64,000 bases of DNA from Phaeocystidibacter luteus (GCF_008933115.1 NZ_WBVO01000010.1:1-64000), one strand, 5' to 3'; counted from the stretch's first letter, positions 1 to 9,386 are shown. Notes: generated by a model not told the origin, from the sequence alone. Numbers and translations: made by a program.

Positions 1-326
1 AGACCAGCTTCGGGAAAATGGACCATGCTTTAGCAGGTTCATTTTTGATTGAAATGCTGCTACGGGATATTCTGGACCGGTGGAAATCTTCTTGCTTGTG
101 GATGAACGGCTGATCATAGGCACGGTGCTTTAGCGCGTGCCGCTGGAAGATAGACCTTTGGACTACCAGACCCACGGACTAATAGACTGGCTTCAGGAAA
201 ATGGACCATGCTTTAGCAGGTTCATTTTTGATTGAAATGCTGCCACGGGATATTCTGGACCGGTGGAAATCTTCTTGCTTGTGGATGAACGGCTGATCAT
301 AGGCACGGTGCTTTAGCGCGTGCCGC
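1..326. repeat. Tandem pair of ~143-bp intergenic repeats
   Basis: Two nearly identical units occupy 1-143 and 184-326, a period of 183 bp. They differ by only a few bases near the start and the middle. Each ends in an imperfect hairpin (GGCACG...CGTGCC) whose loop contains GCTTTAGC, the same hairpin found in the larger repeat blocks at 10.7-31.3 kb. A reverse-strand open frame crosses the second copy, but it is made of repeat sequence and is not called as a gene. Positions 327-542 hold no gene or other structure that I recognise; the sequence directly upstream of the first gene contains two copies of the word GGTCAATTGA. Confidence 0.85.
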
Positions 327-542
327 AAGATGAGGTGGCTTCGCTCGCAGAGAATTGAAGAATCATTGGTGGTGGTGAGAGTTCGCAGAGGAAGTCGGCG
401 CTGCAAACACCCCTTGGATTTTCAACATCAGCATTGGGTATAGCATTGATTGGGAGAGGGCATCTAAGTGATAGCATCCATCGTTTGGGTCAATTGACTA
501 AACACATACCTTTACTAGGTCAATTGATTTACTCTTCTCTCT

Positions 543-1766
543 GTGAAAATCTATGCATTCTCTGGATTAGGAGCCGATAAGCGAGTGTTCGAACATCTAA
601 AGCTGGAACACTCGCTTATTCCCGTAGCTTGGATATCACCAAACAAAGGTGAACCATTAGCTGAGTATGCTCAACGGATTTCATTGAGCATTGATAAGAG
701 TGAAGAGTTTATGCTTATGGGAGTCAGTTTTGGTGGATTGGTAGCTGTCGAAATTGCCAAGCTTCACCCTCCTGTCAAACTAATTCTTGTTTCTTCAATT
801 GAGAAGAGTGATGAAAAGCCGGCATGGCTCAAGCTTCAAGGCCTACCCTCTTTGTTGAGCATACTTCCGAATCGAGCTTTCATTCCACCAAAGGGACTGA
901 TTGCTTGGTTGTTTGGCGCAGAAAATAGGGCTCTCCTCATTGAGATCTTGAAGGACACTGATTCGAATTTTGCCAAGTGGGCCTCTATTCAATTCGTAAA
1001 GTGGAAGAATAGAGAAGCGTTACCGAATACCATACGAATTCACGGTTCAAAGGATAAGGTAATTCCGTGGAAGTCGCATAGGAAAAGAGGAACATACCTT
1101 ATCGATGGCGGAGAGCATTTCATGATTGTAGATAGGGCTGATGAAGTAAGCGACTTGTCTAATCGTTTCATCAAAAACATAAAAGACAAATCGACCTTGA
1201 TTCGAGAGACTGTTCAAAAAATCAAGTTCGAAGCAGATGACAAGCTCGTGAACATACTACGAGAAAACAGACTCGCGATTCTTCAAAATGTAGTTCGTTC
1301 ATTTGACTTTGAAAATGGTGGTAACGACTTCTCCATCGCAATAGATTGGGCCGTTGAATTAATCCGAGCAGATGAAGAATCTGACAATATCCTGATGCTT
1401 GCTGCTACATCTAGAAATGACACTTATTTTGAAATTTCACCATATATCTTACGTGTCCTTCAAGAGAGAAACCTCGAACGAATAAAAGGAGATGAAGCCA
1501 CGGCAAGAGTAGCTTTCCACTTAGTTAGTCAGATTGTTCTCGACGGAAATTTGTGGCATTCAGTTGGCGAATTGAGCAAGTTATACACGACTGAATATAG
1601 GACCTCTGAACTTGCGGAGTTCTATCTAATCTATTGGACATGGCGAGATTTAGAGTCTGGATATACGAGTTACTACCTTAACTTTACTTCCATTGATGAA
1701 TTGAAACAGTATGCGAAAGCTTATAGCCAAGAATGGATTCGACATAGATTGCACTACTTACAATGA
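543..1766 (+). CDS. Alpha/beta hydrolase with unknown C-terminal helical domain
   Basis: The first ~200 residues form a compact alpha/beta-hydrolase domain. The nucleophile elbow is GVSFGG (Ser62), with a likely catalytic Asp171 in GSKDKV and His192 in GGEHF. No signal peptide is present, so the protein should be cytoplasmic. Residues ~210-407 are charged and predicted helical, and I do not recognise the domain; it could report on or bind a partner. Most stand-alone hydrolases of this kind stop near residue 210, so the extension makes this an unusual fusion. The start chosen is GTG at 543, because the protein then begins directly with the first beta strand (MKIYAFSGLG). The substrate cannot be predicted from sequence. 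It is a single gene followed by an 86-bp gap. Confidence 0.75.
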   Translation: MKIYAFSGLGADKRVFEHLKLEHSLIPVAWISPNKGEPLAEYAQRISLSIDKSEEFMLMGVSFGGLVAVEIAKLHPPVKLILVSSIEKSDEKPAWLKLQGLPSLLSILPNRAFIPPKGLIAWLFGAENRALLIEILKDTDSNFAKWASIQFVKWKNREALPNTIRIHGSKDKVIPWKSHRKRGTYLIDGGEHFMIVDRADEVSDLSNRFIKNIKDKSTLIRETVQKIKFEADDKLVNILRENRLAILQNVVRSFDFENGGNDFSIAIDWAVELIRADEESDNILMLAATSRNDTYFEISPYILRVLQERNLERIKGDEATARVAFHLVSQIVLDGNLWHSVGELSKLYTTEYRTSELAEFYLIYWTWRDLESGYTSYYLNFTSIDELKQYAKAYSQEWIRHRLHYLQ

Positions 1767-1852
1767 GAGGTTCAGTCATCTCGGGATTCTTAAAATACTA
1801 TGCAGGAAAATCTCCTTCTATTCGTCGCGAACAAACATGAATCTCTGAAACC

Positions 1853-2212
1853 ATGTCTACCACCCCCGAACACGACGCCAGAATTGCGAAAATGACCTTT
1901 GCCTCGGTTTACCCCCATTATGTGACCAAGGTTGAAAAGAAAGGTAGAACCGTGGAAGAACTTCACACTGTCATCGAATGGTTAACGGGCTTTGACGATG
2001 CCAAGCTTCAATCGCTAATCGACGAGAAGGTCACCTTCGAAGCTTTCTTTTCTGAAGCTAGTGTTAATCCGAACGCTGAGTTGATCAAGGGAGTTATTTG
2101 TGGCTATCGCATAGAAGAGATTGAGACCCCCTTGACGCGTGAAGTGCGTTACCTCGACAAGCTGGTTGACGAGTTGGCAAAAGGGCGTAAAATGGAGAAG
2201 ATTTTGCGATAG
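1853..2212 (+). CDS. DUF2200 family protein
   Basis: This 119-residue cytoplasmic protein matches the DUF2200 family as I recall it. The typical N-terminal pattern is present ([20 protein letters not shown]), followed by repeated [13 protein letters not shown]-type helices and a C-terminal [10 protein letters not shown] tail. The length is normal for the family. No catalytic residues stand out and the function of the family is not established. It is preceded by the hydrolase gene on the same strand and followed ~50 bp later by a GC-rich hairpin. It is probably a single transcription unit or the second gene of a two-gene unit. Confidence 0.85.
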   Translation: MSTTPEHDARIAKMTFASVYPHYVTKVEKKGRTVEELHTVIEWLTGFDDAKLQSLIDEKVTFEAFFSEASVNPNAELIKGVICGYRIEEIETPLTREVRYLDKLVDELAKGRKMEKILR

Positions 2213-2260
2213 CTCGACATACTTTGACGAAAGAGTTGTAGGCAATACTAAAAATACCAA

Positions 2261-2282
2261 GGGCCCGTCTTGCGACGGGCCC
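2261..2282. terminator. GC-rich hairpin after the DUF2200 gene
   Basis: A perfect 9-bp stem (GGGCCCGTC / GACGGGCCC) with a TTGC loop lies ~50 bp after the stop codon of the upstream gene and ~70 bp before the end of the convergent S74 gene. There is no long T run, only a C/T-rich tail, so it may be a weak or bidirectional terminator. Confidence 0.6.
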
Positions 2283-2354
2283 TCCCCTTCCACTCTGATG
2301 AGAATTGCTTCTCATCATGGTTAAAATCTTATCCGAGATAACCTTTTGTACAAG

Positions 2355-3482
2355 CTATTTTCTCGGTTTGCTGTACGATGTTCTTTGGTTGATGACGTAT
2401 ACAATCGACAAGGTGAAGAGTCCAAAGAGGAAGCTCACGAGGTTCGACAGCGAAAGACCAGCAGCTTGTGTTTTAGCTTCTTCTAGACTGTGAACAGCCG
2501 CTTGTAGCTCTTCTATTTGCGAAGCCTGATGATTGATCACCGCTTCTTGTTCTTGAAGACCTTTGGTCAAAATTGGAATAAAGGCGGTGTAATTTAGGCT
2601 CAAATATGACGTATCGGTTTCTGAACCAGACACGACCTCTGGAAGTAGGGCGTTCACTTCTTGTGCGATGAAACCGTATTCTTCTTTGGCTTCAGAATGG
2701 TCGGAACACGCTTTCTTGGTGTATCGAACAGGACGCAGCTCACTTATTACCGCCATTGCGCTTTCCAAATCAGAGATATTGGTCTTCAGTCTACGGTCTG
2801 AAGAAGTATGAAACGCCGATGCAAACATGTATCCTTCTGCGGCCATATGTGTGTTGGTCCATACGCCATTTTTAATCTGAGTACGTGGCGTTGAAATCCC
2901 ATAGCTGTTCGCCTGGCCGGTCGTTCCATATCCAAACGTCATGTATGGGTTGGAACTGCCACCGATTGTAAGGATGTCGTAGAAATTGTCGCCATTCTCG
3001 TATCCAAACTGAATGGTGCCACCTGCAGACTTGTAGAACTCTGCCCCTCCCGGGTGAAAGCCAATTCCATATCCAACAGATCCGTTGTAGAACAACTCAA
3101 AAGCGCGTGTTCTCGCCCAGCCATTGTAGGTGTCATTCACCTGATTCATGGCGTTGGCTCCTTCTGTTTCACCCAGGCTAATTAGGGCGCGAGAATCCAG
3201 AGCAGCATCGAAATTCAAGTTTCTTCTATCCACCACGAGATCGTGGTTTTCATTCGGAATACTCAGGTAAACACCCTTATCTGAGTCACCTGAAAGCGAC
3301 ATAAGTACGGTACCTGTCGAGTCAAGCAATGTAATCCCGTCATTTACGTCCATTGATGAATCTGCGTTCCGTTGTAGTTGCACGGAGAATTCACTCATTG
3401 GATTTGTGGTTCCCACTCCAACTTGACCGAAGGCCAGTGAAGTACAGGCTACAAAGAGTGCAGCGAAATACGTCTTAGTCAT
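2355..3482 (-). CDS. Secreted tail-fibre-like protein with S74 chaperone domain
   Basis: A 375-residue secreted protein. The signal peptide (cleavage near FGQ, residue 20) is followed by VGVGTTNP, the usual opening of Bacteroidetes tail-fibre-like proteins, then a beta-rich central region. Around residues 229-320 lies a peptidase S74 / intramolecular chaperone domain, starting SSDRRLKTNI and including YGFIAQEV. A coiled coil follows at ~305-335. The last ~30 residues are a hydrophobic helix (LVSFLFGLFTLSIVYVI) plus a basic tail, which suggests C-terminal anchoring. S74 domains trimerise fibres and release them by autocleavage. It is the last of three leftward genes encoding secreted proteins. 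The role is probably a surface structure; no substrate can be inferred. Confidence 0.85.
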   Translation of the reverse strand: MTKTYFAALFVACTSLAFGQVGVGTTNPMSEFSVQLQRNADSSMDVNDGITLLDSTGTVLMSLSGDSDKGVYLSIPNENHDLVVDRRNLNFDAALDSRALISLGETEGANAMNQVNDTYNGWARTRAFELFYNGSVGYGIGFHPGGAEFYKSAGGTIQFGYENGDNFYDILTIGGSSNPYMTFGYGTTGQANSYGISTPRTQIKNGVWTNTHMAAEGYMFASAFHTSSDRRLKTNISDLESAMAVISELRPVRYTKKACSDHSEAKEEYGFIAQEVNALLPEVVSGSETDTSYLSLNYTAFIPILTKGLQEQEAVINHQASQIEELQAAVHSLEEAKTQAAGLSLSNLVSFLFGLFTLSIVYVINQRTSYSKPRK

Positions 3483-3574
3483 GTTTTCTTCTAATTACTG
3501 ATTTGTCAACCTCTTTTCTTCTAGTTCTCGGCTGATTAAGTGTTAAATAGTTAGCGTTGCGCTTACTCTGCTTT

Positions 3575-3763
3575 TCAACATTCACGTTGAGCCTCAGAAT
3601 CGAGCGCTTTTCTTTTTCGAGCTTTGCTGGTACCATATGCAGCTCCCGCTGCGATGAGTACTGCAACTCCTCCATCGATAGGTGCTGGCGTATCTGGACC
3701 TCCAGGTTGCGCTAAACACGCAGCCCCTAGCATGGTTAAAACCACCGTAAAGAGTATTCTCAT
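3575..3763 (-). CDS. PID-CTERM micro-protein
   Basis: A 62-residue protein with a signal peptide (MRILFTVVLTMLGAACLAQ) directly joined to the PID-CTERM signature: a Pro/Gly-rich linker, APIDGG, a short hydrophobic helix (VAVLIAAGAAYG) and a basic tail (SKARKRK). PID-CTERM is a putative Bacteroidetes sorting or anchoring tail, and micro-proteins that contain almost nothing else are common in the phylum. It sits 23 bp downstream of a T9SS protein and 92 bp upstream of the S74 protein on the same strand, so the three are probably co-transcribed. The length is normal for the class. The function is unknown. Confidence 0.85.
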   Translation of the reverse strand: MRILFTVVLTMLGAACLAQPGGPDTPAPIDGGVAVLIAAGAAYGTSKARKRKALDSEAQREC

Positions 3764-3786
3764 TTTTTCCCTTTCTGTTTAATGGG

Positions 3787-5382
3787 TTATTGAATAAGTA
3801 CTTTGAGTGGTTGCGAATTTGATTTGGATAGGTAAATGAAATAGATGCCTGGAGCCAAGGAAGATGAGAGTACAAGATCTTGACCTCGCTCCAGTGTTTC
3901 TGTAAAGAGGACCTGTCCGTTTAGGTTACATACCTGTACGGTACCCTCTGTTTGTGCTCCACCCTGAATGAGGAGCAATCCTTCTGTATTTTGCCATGCC
4001 TGTAGCTCGTCATCAAGCTGTTCGCTTTCTGAGATTGCCACACCAGATTTGTTAATGTGAAGCACGAATCGATCGTCGATCACATTCGAAGCCAAGTTGA
4101 AATCGGCGGTTTTGAGCGCTCTCAGGTCGTATCGCTGCCCTGTCTGCTTATCTTCTAGTTCAACGGATGACCAGGTGTCCATGTCATCGTCATTCAATGC
4201 AAAAGAATAGTTCATGTTGGCTCGAGGAACTGCAACTTTTAGAGGCAGACTGTGCGAGCCCGACGGTAAAGCCGCAATAGATATTTCTCTCGCTCCCTCG
4301 ATCACCGCCATTTGTGGAGCATTCTGATCTCCCACTCTTTTAAGCGCCTCTAGTCCTAGGTCGTATGAAGTGGAAGCGGCTGGATCGAAATAAACTACCA
4401 CCTGGTCGACTCTACCATGGTTATCAATAAGGTTCAATCGAAGTAACTCGGGATCCTTTTTGTAGAAAGCTGTCGCGGTTCCTTCTGCGTCACGCATTGC
4501 ATTCGTGAGGATCAGGCTGTTTCCACTATTATCCGCCTTCACCCAAAAACCTTCAAGGGGCGCGATGTGTGTGGTTGAGTTATTATTCGAACCCGACGTA
4601 TTGTAATTGATTGCTACACCACTTGGAAGTACGGCTACAAATTGTCCAGTACTTTGGTCCCAAACGTGCACTGCCTTATACCCGGGAAAGCATGCCGCAT
4701 TTAATAAAACGTTCAGCGATAGGTTCGAAGGATATGGATTCGGAATGTAGTTCCATCCGGATGCATCAGCTTGAACTCCACCCGAGAACGCGGGGTCTAG
4801 GGTGTAGTACAAACTGAATGTTACCTCTCCATTGAATGGGGTCCCAGACACCTGAATATCCTGAGAGAAGTCGTGTACTCCATTGTTGGCGAGGTAGACA
4901 GATGCAGCCGCTGGGAGGCTATGATTAGAAGAGACCGACTCCCAGCCAGTGGCTGCGCTTCCACCTGCATCTGTAGAATTCCATGCGAAAAAGTTATGTC
5001 TTGCCGGTATACCCCCATCGTTTGCCGTATGGATAAAGGGCATGGTAGAATTGAAGTTCAAATCTGCAAACGTCCCAGAGAAAGGAAAGGCCATGTATCG
5101 CCATCCGTCGGTCGAGCTGGCCATTCGCTTTCCAAGTATCAGGTTAACCGAATTCGACACGTCATCCGTTTGACTGAGCTGTGAATACGCTGTAGCGTCC
5201 GCTTGTAGGTCGATGTATCCACTACCACTAGCAGATCCGTTGACGTGAAGAATATGTCCTGGTGTGACTACCAGCGTGTCACCACTCGAAACAAACAAAT
5301 CCGATTGTCCGTATACAATTCCAGATAAGAGAACCAGAAAGAAAAAAGTACCTCGTCTAACCGTAGAATTCGAGCTGTGCAT
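3787..5382 (-). CDS. Large secreted protein with T9SS type A sorting domain
   Basis: About 531 residues from the chosen ATG at 5382. The open frame continues upstream to 5460, but the signal peptide (RRGTFFFLVLLSGIVYGQ) follows the internal Met closely, so the later start is preferred. The mature part is a beta-rich adhesin-like region with phrases such as GWNYIPNPYPSNL and PLEGFWVKAD, typical of large gliding-phylum surface proteins. The last ~75 residues form a T9SS C-terminal domain (VQVCNLNGQVL ... LAPGIYFIYL ... LKVLIQ). Export and cell-surface attachment by T9SS are expected. No enzymatic motif is visible. It is first in the leftward unit with the PID-CTERM and S74 genes. Confidence 0.85.
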   Translation of the reverse strand: MHSSNSTVRRGTFFFLVLLSGIVYGQSDLFVSSGDTLVVTPGHILHVNGSASGSGYIDLQADATAYSQLSQTDDVSNSVNLILGKRMASSTDGWRYMAFPFSGTFADLNFNSTMPFIHTANDGGIPARHNFFAWNSTDAGGSAATGWESVSSNHSLPAAASVYLANNGVHDFSQDIQVSGTPFNGEVTFSLYYTLDPAFSGGVQADASGWNYIPNPYPSNLSLNVLLNAACFPGYKAVHVWDQSTGQFVAVLPSGVAINYNTSGSNNNSTTHIAPLEGFWVKADNSGNSLILTNAMRDAEGTATAFYKKDPELLRLNLIDNHGRVDQVVVYFDPAASTSYDLGLEALKRVGDQNAPQMAVIEGAREISIAALPSGSHSLPLKVAVPRANMNYSFALNDDDMDTWSSVELEDKQTGQRYDLRALKTADFNLASNVIDDRFVLHINKSGVAISESEQLDDELQAWQNTEGLLLIQGGAQTEGTVQVCNLNGQVLFTETLERGQDLVLSSSLAPGIYFIYLSKSNSQPLKVLIQ

Positions 5383-5577
5383 GCCTTGTAGTTTTATCGC
5401 TTTAAATGCAGTTTGTACTGCTCGAATGAGCGATTCACTTCCCGCGAATCTTACGCTCATCCTCTGGCAACAAAACTATTTGGCTAGATGTCAGTACTTA
5501 CTGACAATACTTACACGCAACGTGTAAAGTGTGGGGTTGTTGGAAATTTTCTACAGCTCGCTAGATTCCCTTTGCAA

Positions 5578-6201
5578 TCAAGAAAACCGTCCGTACCTCA
5601 AGGCTAAATTGTTTATCTCCTCCCTGCTCTCTGTACCTAACTTCTTGTGTATCCTACTCATATAGGTTCCGACCGTATTCACCTCGATAAATAGGGTGTC
5701 CGCGATTTCCTTATACGTTTTACCCTCTACGATGAGTGAACATACCGTGTGTTCCCTGGTACTTAGACTTTCGAACGGATCTACATTAATCGCAATATCC
5801 TTCCGGTACAGTCTGGAATCAACATATACCTCATCTAACATTACGAGCTTGATTGCGAACCCGACTTCCTCCCAGCCTGCCATCTTCGTCACAAATCCTC
5901 GAGCACCCATTTTCATCAATCGGTTTACCACCTCAACTATTCGGGTGCCCGACAAAAAGAGAACCTTCTGAGCGGGATGCTTTCTCCGAATCTGAGCAAA
6001 GACTTGCTCTACATCCGTATTGGGCATACCAAGGTCCATAAGCAGAAGATCGAATTCAAGACCACCCGACAATTCGGATAATAACTGTTTAGCGGAGGAG
6101 TAATGTATAAACTCCGAGAATCCCCAGGATTCACATTGCATCCGGACACTTTCAGCCACAAGTAAATGGTCTTCTAGTAAGCCTAGTCTCTTAAATTTCA
6201 C
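5578..6201 (-). CDS. Response regulator, REC plus LuxR-type HTH
   Basis: A 207-residue NarL/FixJ-type response regulator. The receiver domain has the acidic pair (Glu10-Asp11), phospho-acceptor Asp56 in LLLMDLGMP, and Lys106 after a conserved Gly. A LuxR-type helix-turn-helix occupies ~140-200 (LSTREHTVCSLIVEGKTYKEIADTL then VNTVGTYMSRIHKKLG). It is cytoplasmic and binds DNA. It is encoded just downstream, on the same strand, of two hybrid-less sensor kinases (34 bp from the nearer one), so these are the obvious partners. Targets are unknown. The neighbouring surface-protein genes are candidates only by position. Confidence 0.93.
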   Translation of the reverse strand: MKFKRLGLLEDHLLVAESVRMQCESWGFSEFIHYSSAKQLLSELSGGLEFDLLLMDLGMPNTDVEQVFAQIRRKHPAQKVLFLSGTRIVEVVNRLMKMGARGFVTKMAGWEEVGFAIKLVMLDEVYVDSRLYRKDIAINVDPFESLSTREHTVCSLIVEGKTYKEIADTLFIEVNTVGTYMSRIHKKLGTESREEINNLALRYGRFS

Positions 6202-6235
6202 GTTTCATTGGTGTTTGGTGGTGTGCGGTTGGCAG

Positions 6236-7270
6236 CTAGTCTGAATTAGAAATTACTAAATATTTCAATGTTACCGTTGTTCCGACGCCGACATCAGACT
6301 CAATCATCAGCTTCATCCCTAGTTCATCGCACAACTTAAAGGCCGTTTGAAGCCCCTTGCCAGAGCACGTTTCGCCATGGGTCCCCGCATTGCTACATTG
6401 GTGTGTATTGTTTCGTAAGGATCGAATCGTCTCTTGACTCATTCCTGCTCCTGTATCCGCGATGCTTATCGACAATATCTGACCTTGCACCGCGCAGAAT
6501 ATGGCCACTCTACCCGTGCTCGTATGCTTGATTGCATTATCGAGCAAGTTCCTCAATATGGTAGAAAGTGATTTCCGGTTTGATTTCACAAAGAGGTCAT
6601 CTTCAATTCGTTGATAGATTTCAATGTTCTTTGCAAAGGCATTTAGTCGGTATATTTCTACCAAAGATTCTACCAGCGGTTTGAGTTCTACCCGTTCGGC
6701 ACCCTTGAAGAAATCGGACTTCGCCTCTCCCCATTCAATCAATTCTTCCAGTAGATTCTGAACCTGCTTTAGACTTGAAACCGCATGAACCCTCAAGTTC
6801 TCTTGCTCTGCAACATCCAAGTTTTGCCTCTGTAATGTTTCCACATAGTTCCTCAATCCCCAGATGGGCCCGCGCATGTCGTGACCCAATATTTGAAGCA
6901 GTTCCACACGCTGACGTTCAATCTCCTCGAGTTTAGCGAAGTTGGATTGAATTTGAACCTCCTTTTGTTTCAGCTTGTACTTTATCCTCCAAACACAGTA
7001 TATAAGAATGCAGATCAGTAGCCCCAAAATGGCACAACCCAGAATGAAACTAAACATCAAAGTGTCATAGCCTTCCACGTACGTCAAGTAACCATCTGCT
7101 TGGTCTGTCGCTCGGGTGTTAAAGGGTTTTGACCTCATTGTGGAGGACGAGGACCATTGATTCACTTTTCGATTTGGCATTTGTGGTAGTGTGCCAAAAA
7201 GTGATTGCAATGTAAGTGCAGAAAAGAGTACGGACACTCCCTTTACACGTAGACTAAACGAGTAATTCAT
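6236..7270 (-). CDS. Sensor histidine kinase, short paralogue without TPRs
   Basis: A 344-residue membrane kinase. A first hydrophobic stretch (residues ~11-28) may be a signal sequence; a clear membrane helix is at 71-95, followed by a coiled coil. The phosphorylation site is LGHDMRGP with His130, where the more usual family motif is H-E-L-R-T-P. The ATPase domain has the N box (NLLDNAIKH, Asn245) and G1 box (DTGAGM). The G2 box reads SGKGLQTA instead of the GTGLGM seen in the neighbour at 7395-9386, so nucleotide-lid function may differ. The catalytic half aligns closely with that neighbour, which suggests a duplication followed by loss of the TPR sensor. It is probably co-transcribed with the response regulator. 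Confidence 0.9.
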   Translation of the reverse strand: MNYSFSLRVKGVSVLFSALTLQSLFGTLPQMPNRKVNQWSSSSTMRSKPFNTRATDQADGYLTYVEGYDTLMFSFILGCAILGLLICILIYCVWRIKYKLKQKEVQIQSNFAKLEEIERQRVELLQILGHDMRGPIWGLRNYVETLQRQNLDVAEQENLRVHAVSSLKQVQNLLEELIEWGEAKSDFFKGAERVELKPLVESLVEIYRLNAFAKNIEIYQRIEDDLFVKSNRKSLSTILRNLLDNAIKHTSTGRVAIFCAVQGQILSISIADTGAGMSQETIRSLRNNTHQCSNAGTHGETCSGKGLQTAFKLCDELGMKLMIESDVGVGTTVTLKYLVISNSD

Positions 7271-7394
7271 GTTAGCGCTATCGGTATTGGCGAGTGGAGG
7301 GGGGATGACAAAGTTATGTCATTTCTAGAGTATTAACCGCGGCTAGGGACAGTTAAATAATCCTGCTAAAGCCCTAGCCCATCGATCTCCGACC

Positions 7395-9386
7395 TTATGC
7401 TACAGGAAACGGTTCAATTTGTATCGTGGTTCCCTCATTCACTTTTGAGTCGATATGAATGTGCACTCCCACCTCACGCGCTAGTAGGAAAACCGCACTC
7501 ATTCCTAGGCCGGTCCCACCTTCCCCATGCGTACCTTCCGTGCGCTTAAAGGCACTTTGCGCTCTCAATGCGTGCAGCGTTTCTGCCTCCATGCCATGCC
7601 CCGTATCACGAATGGAAAGGGAAACAGTTTCTTCTCTTCTCTCAGCTTGTATGACCACCGTTCCTTCTGCCGTATGTTTGATAGCGTTCTCGATGAGGTT
7701 TCTCAGAATAGTAGAAAGTGCCCTCCGATCAGAAATAACCTCGAGGTCTTCATCAATTTCAATTCTGATATCAAGATTCTTTACAAGCGCATGAAGTCGG
7801 TAAGCCCCTAGTAATGAATCCACAAGCGCTCGTAATTCAATATTCTCTTTGTTACTGATAAGCATACCCGCAGAAGCTTCGGCCCAAGCCGACAAATCTT
7901 CGAGCATATCCTGAATTTCAAGCATACTGTTGAAAGCGTGAGCACGCATCTTCTTCTCATCTTGCTCGCTGATATCACCAGCATTCATGCGCTCTATGAA
8001 GCTTCGCAACCCCCACATTGGTCCGCGTAAATCATGACCAAGAATGCGGACGAGCTGAATTCTCTGGCGATCTACTTCTTCAAGTTTTTCATTGTTCAGC
8101 CTGACCGCGTGTTCGCTCTCACGAAGCTGCTTGCGTGTTCTAAAGAGGTAATAGACCAAAATCGAAAGCACGATGATAAATGAAGTGCCGATGTAAATGA
8201 GGCGTCGCCAAAACTTATCGATCTCTACGTAGTAGTCGATGAGCTTTGACTTCTCCACGTTTTCATCAAACAGTTCAAAATTACTCTGCTCTAAATCATG
8301 CAGTTGAGAGGAGCGAATCTCATCTAACCTGTGCTGGTCGTAGATCGAGTCGGTATGCCATATAATTCTGGATTTAACCCAACTGGCACCTTCGTAATCT
8401 TCCACTTTATCAAGAAACGTCGCGTATCGCCTAAGCACCCCCTCAATCAAGAGTGGGTTTTGATAGAGCATTGAATCACTCAAAATTGAATCGTACAGTT
8501 CGTTGGCCTGCTCGAATTCACGCAAGCTCGTATGTGCATTGGCCATTCCCATGAATGCCTCCACTTTTACGTCGTAATACATATCCGACAACGTGGTAGA
8601 AAGCAAGGATTCGTAAGTCTCCAGGGTTTTATTGAACTCGCCACGCGTATTGTGCAATCGCGCTTCTGCTCTCGTCTGCATAATTTTTAAGCGCAGTCTT
8701 TCCGATTCTGGAACACGGATGTGGTTAGCTAATTGAATGAGGCTATCGGCACTCTTGCTATCCTGTGCAGAAAGTTTAGAAACGGCCCATCCGTAATAGC
8801 AAACCTTCAAATCAACATCTCGATTTCCTTTGGTAAGCATATCTACACCCCTTTTGAAGAATACATCGGACTGTTCGAAGTCGCGCAATGTTGCCATCAC
8901 TTGCCCCATAAAGCCAAAGTACGGGTGAATGGAATCGCGAAACTGAGGCTGCTGAGCGAGCTCTATGGCCTGGGTGAGCACTGATCTTGAGGTTTCAAAA
9001 TCCCCTTTATGCAAATACGTGACAGACAATTGATTGAGAACTTTAGCCCGATTCCAGTCATCGTTTAATGAATCGTAGAATTCATAACTCAAGTCTAAAT
9101 AAGTAGTTGCTGAATCTAGCTTACCGTGCAGCATGAGCGATTCACCCAACTTCATAAGTAATCGAGCTCCGACAGCCGTATCTCCTGCCAACAAGCTCGA
9201 TCGGATACAATCTTCGTATGAAGCGGCCGAAACCGCATGAAGGCTTTGAACTTCGGATAGAATATGCGAATAGCATTCGGGATACTCAATATCAGACTGG
9301 GCGAAGAGGCCGCCAGGAAATAGTAGAATGCTAAAAAGCAGTCCACCTTTCGAGAAGTAGCTGATTAGGTTTTCTATGCAGGGCAC
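7395..9386 (-). CDS. TPR-containing sensor histidine kinase
   Basis: A 663-residue kinase. It has a signal peptide (residues 1-30, ending LFAQ), a periplasmic array of tetratricopeptide repeats (~40-370), one membrane helix (~394-415), and a cytoplasmic coiled coil. The DHp helix carries His451 in LGHDLRGP. The ATPase domain has Asn567 (NLIENAIKH), DTGHGM (Asp594) and GTGLGM. This architecture is common in Bacteroidetes, where the TPRs are thought to sense an envelope signal. The start is GTG at 9386; no ATG fits the signal peptide. It lies upstream of the shorter paralogous kinase and the LuxR-type regulator on the same strand, giving a three-gene signalling cluster. The ligand is unknown. 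Confidence 0.92.
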   Translation of the reverse strand: MPCIENLISYFSKGGLLFSILLFPGGLFAQSDIEYPECYSHILSEVQSLHAVSAASYEDCIRSSLLAGDTAVGARLLMKLGESLMLHGKLDSATTYLDLSYEFYDSLNDDWNRAKVLNQLSVTYLHKGDFETSRSVLTQAIELAQQPQFRDSIHPYFGFMGQVMATLRDFEQSDVFFKRGVDMLTKGNRDVDLKVCYYGWAVSKLSAQDSKSADSLIQLANHIRVPESERLRLKIMQTRAEARLHNTRGEFNKTLETYESLLSTTLSDMYYDVKVEAFMGMANAHTSLREFEQANELYDSILSDSMLYQNPLLIEGVLRRYATFLDKVEDYEGASWVKSRIIWHTDSIYDQHRLDEIRSSQLHDLEQSNFELFDENVEKSKLIDYYVEIDKFWRRLIYIGTSFIIVLSILVYYLFRTRKQLRESEHAVRLNNEKLEEVDRQRIQLVRILGHDLRGPMWGLRSFIERMNAGDISEQDEKKMRAHAFNSMLEIQDMLEDLSAWAEASAGMLISNKENIELRALVDSLLGAYRLHALVKNLDIRIEIDEDLEVISDRRALSTILRNLIENAIKHTAEGTVVIQAERREETVSLSIRDTGHGMEAETLHALRAQSAFKRTEGTHGEGGTGLGMSAVFLLAREVGVHIHIDSKVNEGTTIQIEPFPVA

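Noticed and set aside
179-406. 75-residue reverse-strand open frame
   Set aside because: It lies in the second tandem repeat copy and its sequence follows the repeat; no protein-like pattern.
4873-5184. 103-residue forward open frame
   Set aside because: Antisense shadow of the T9SS protein gene.
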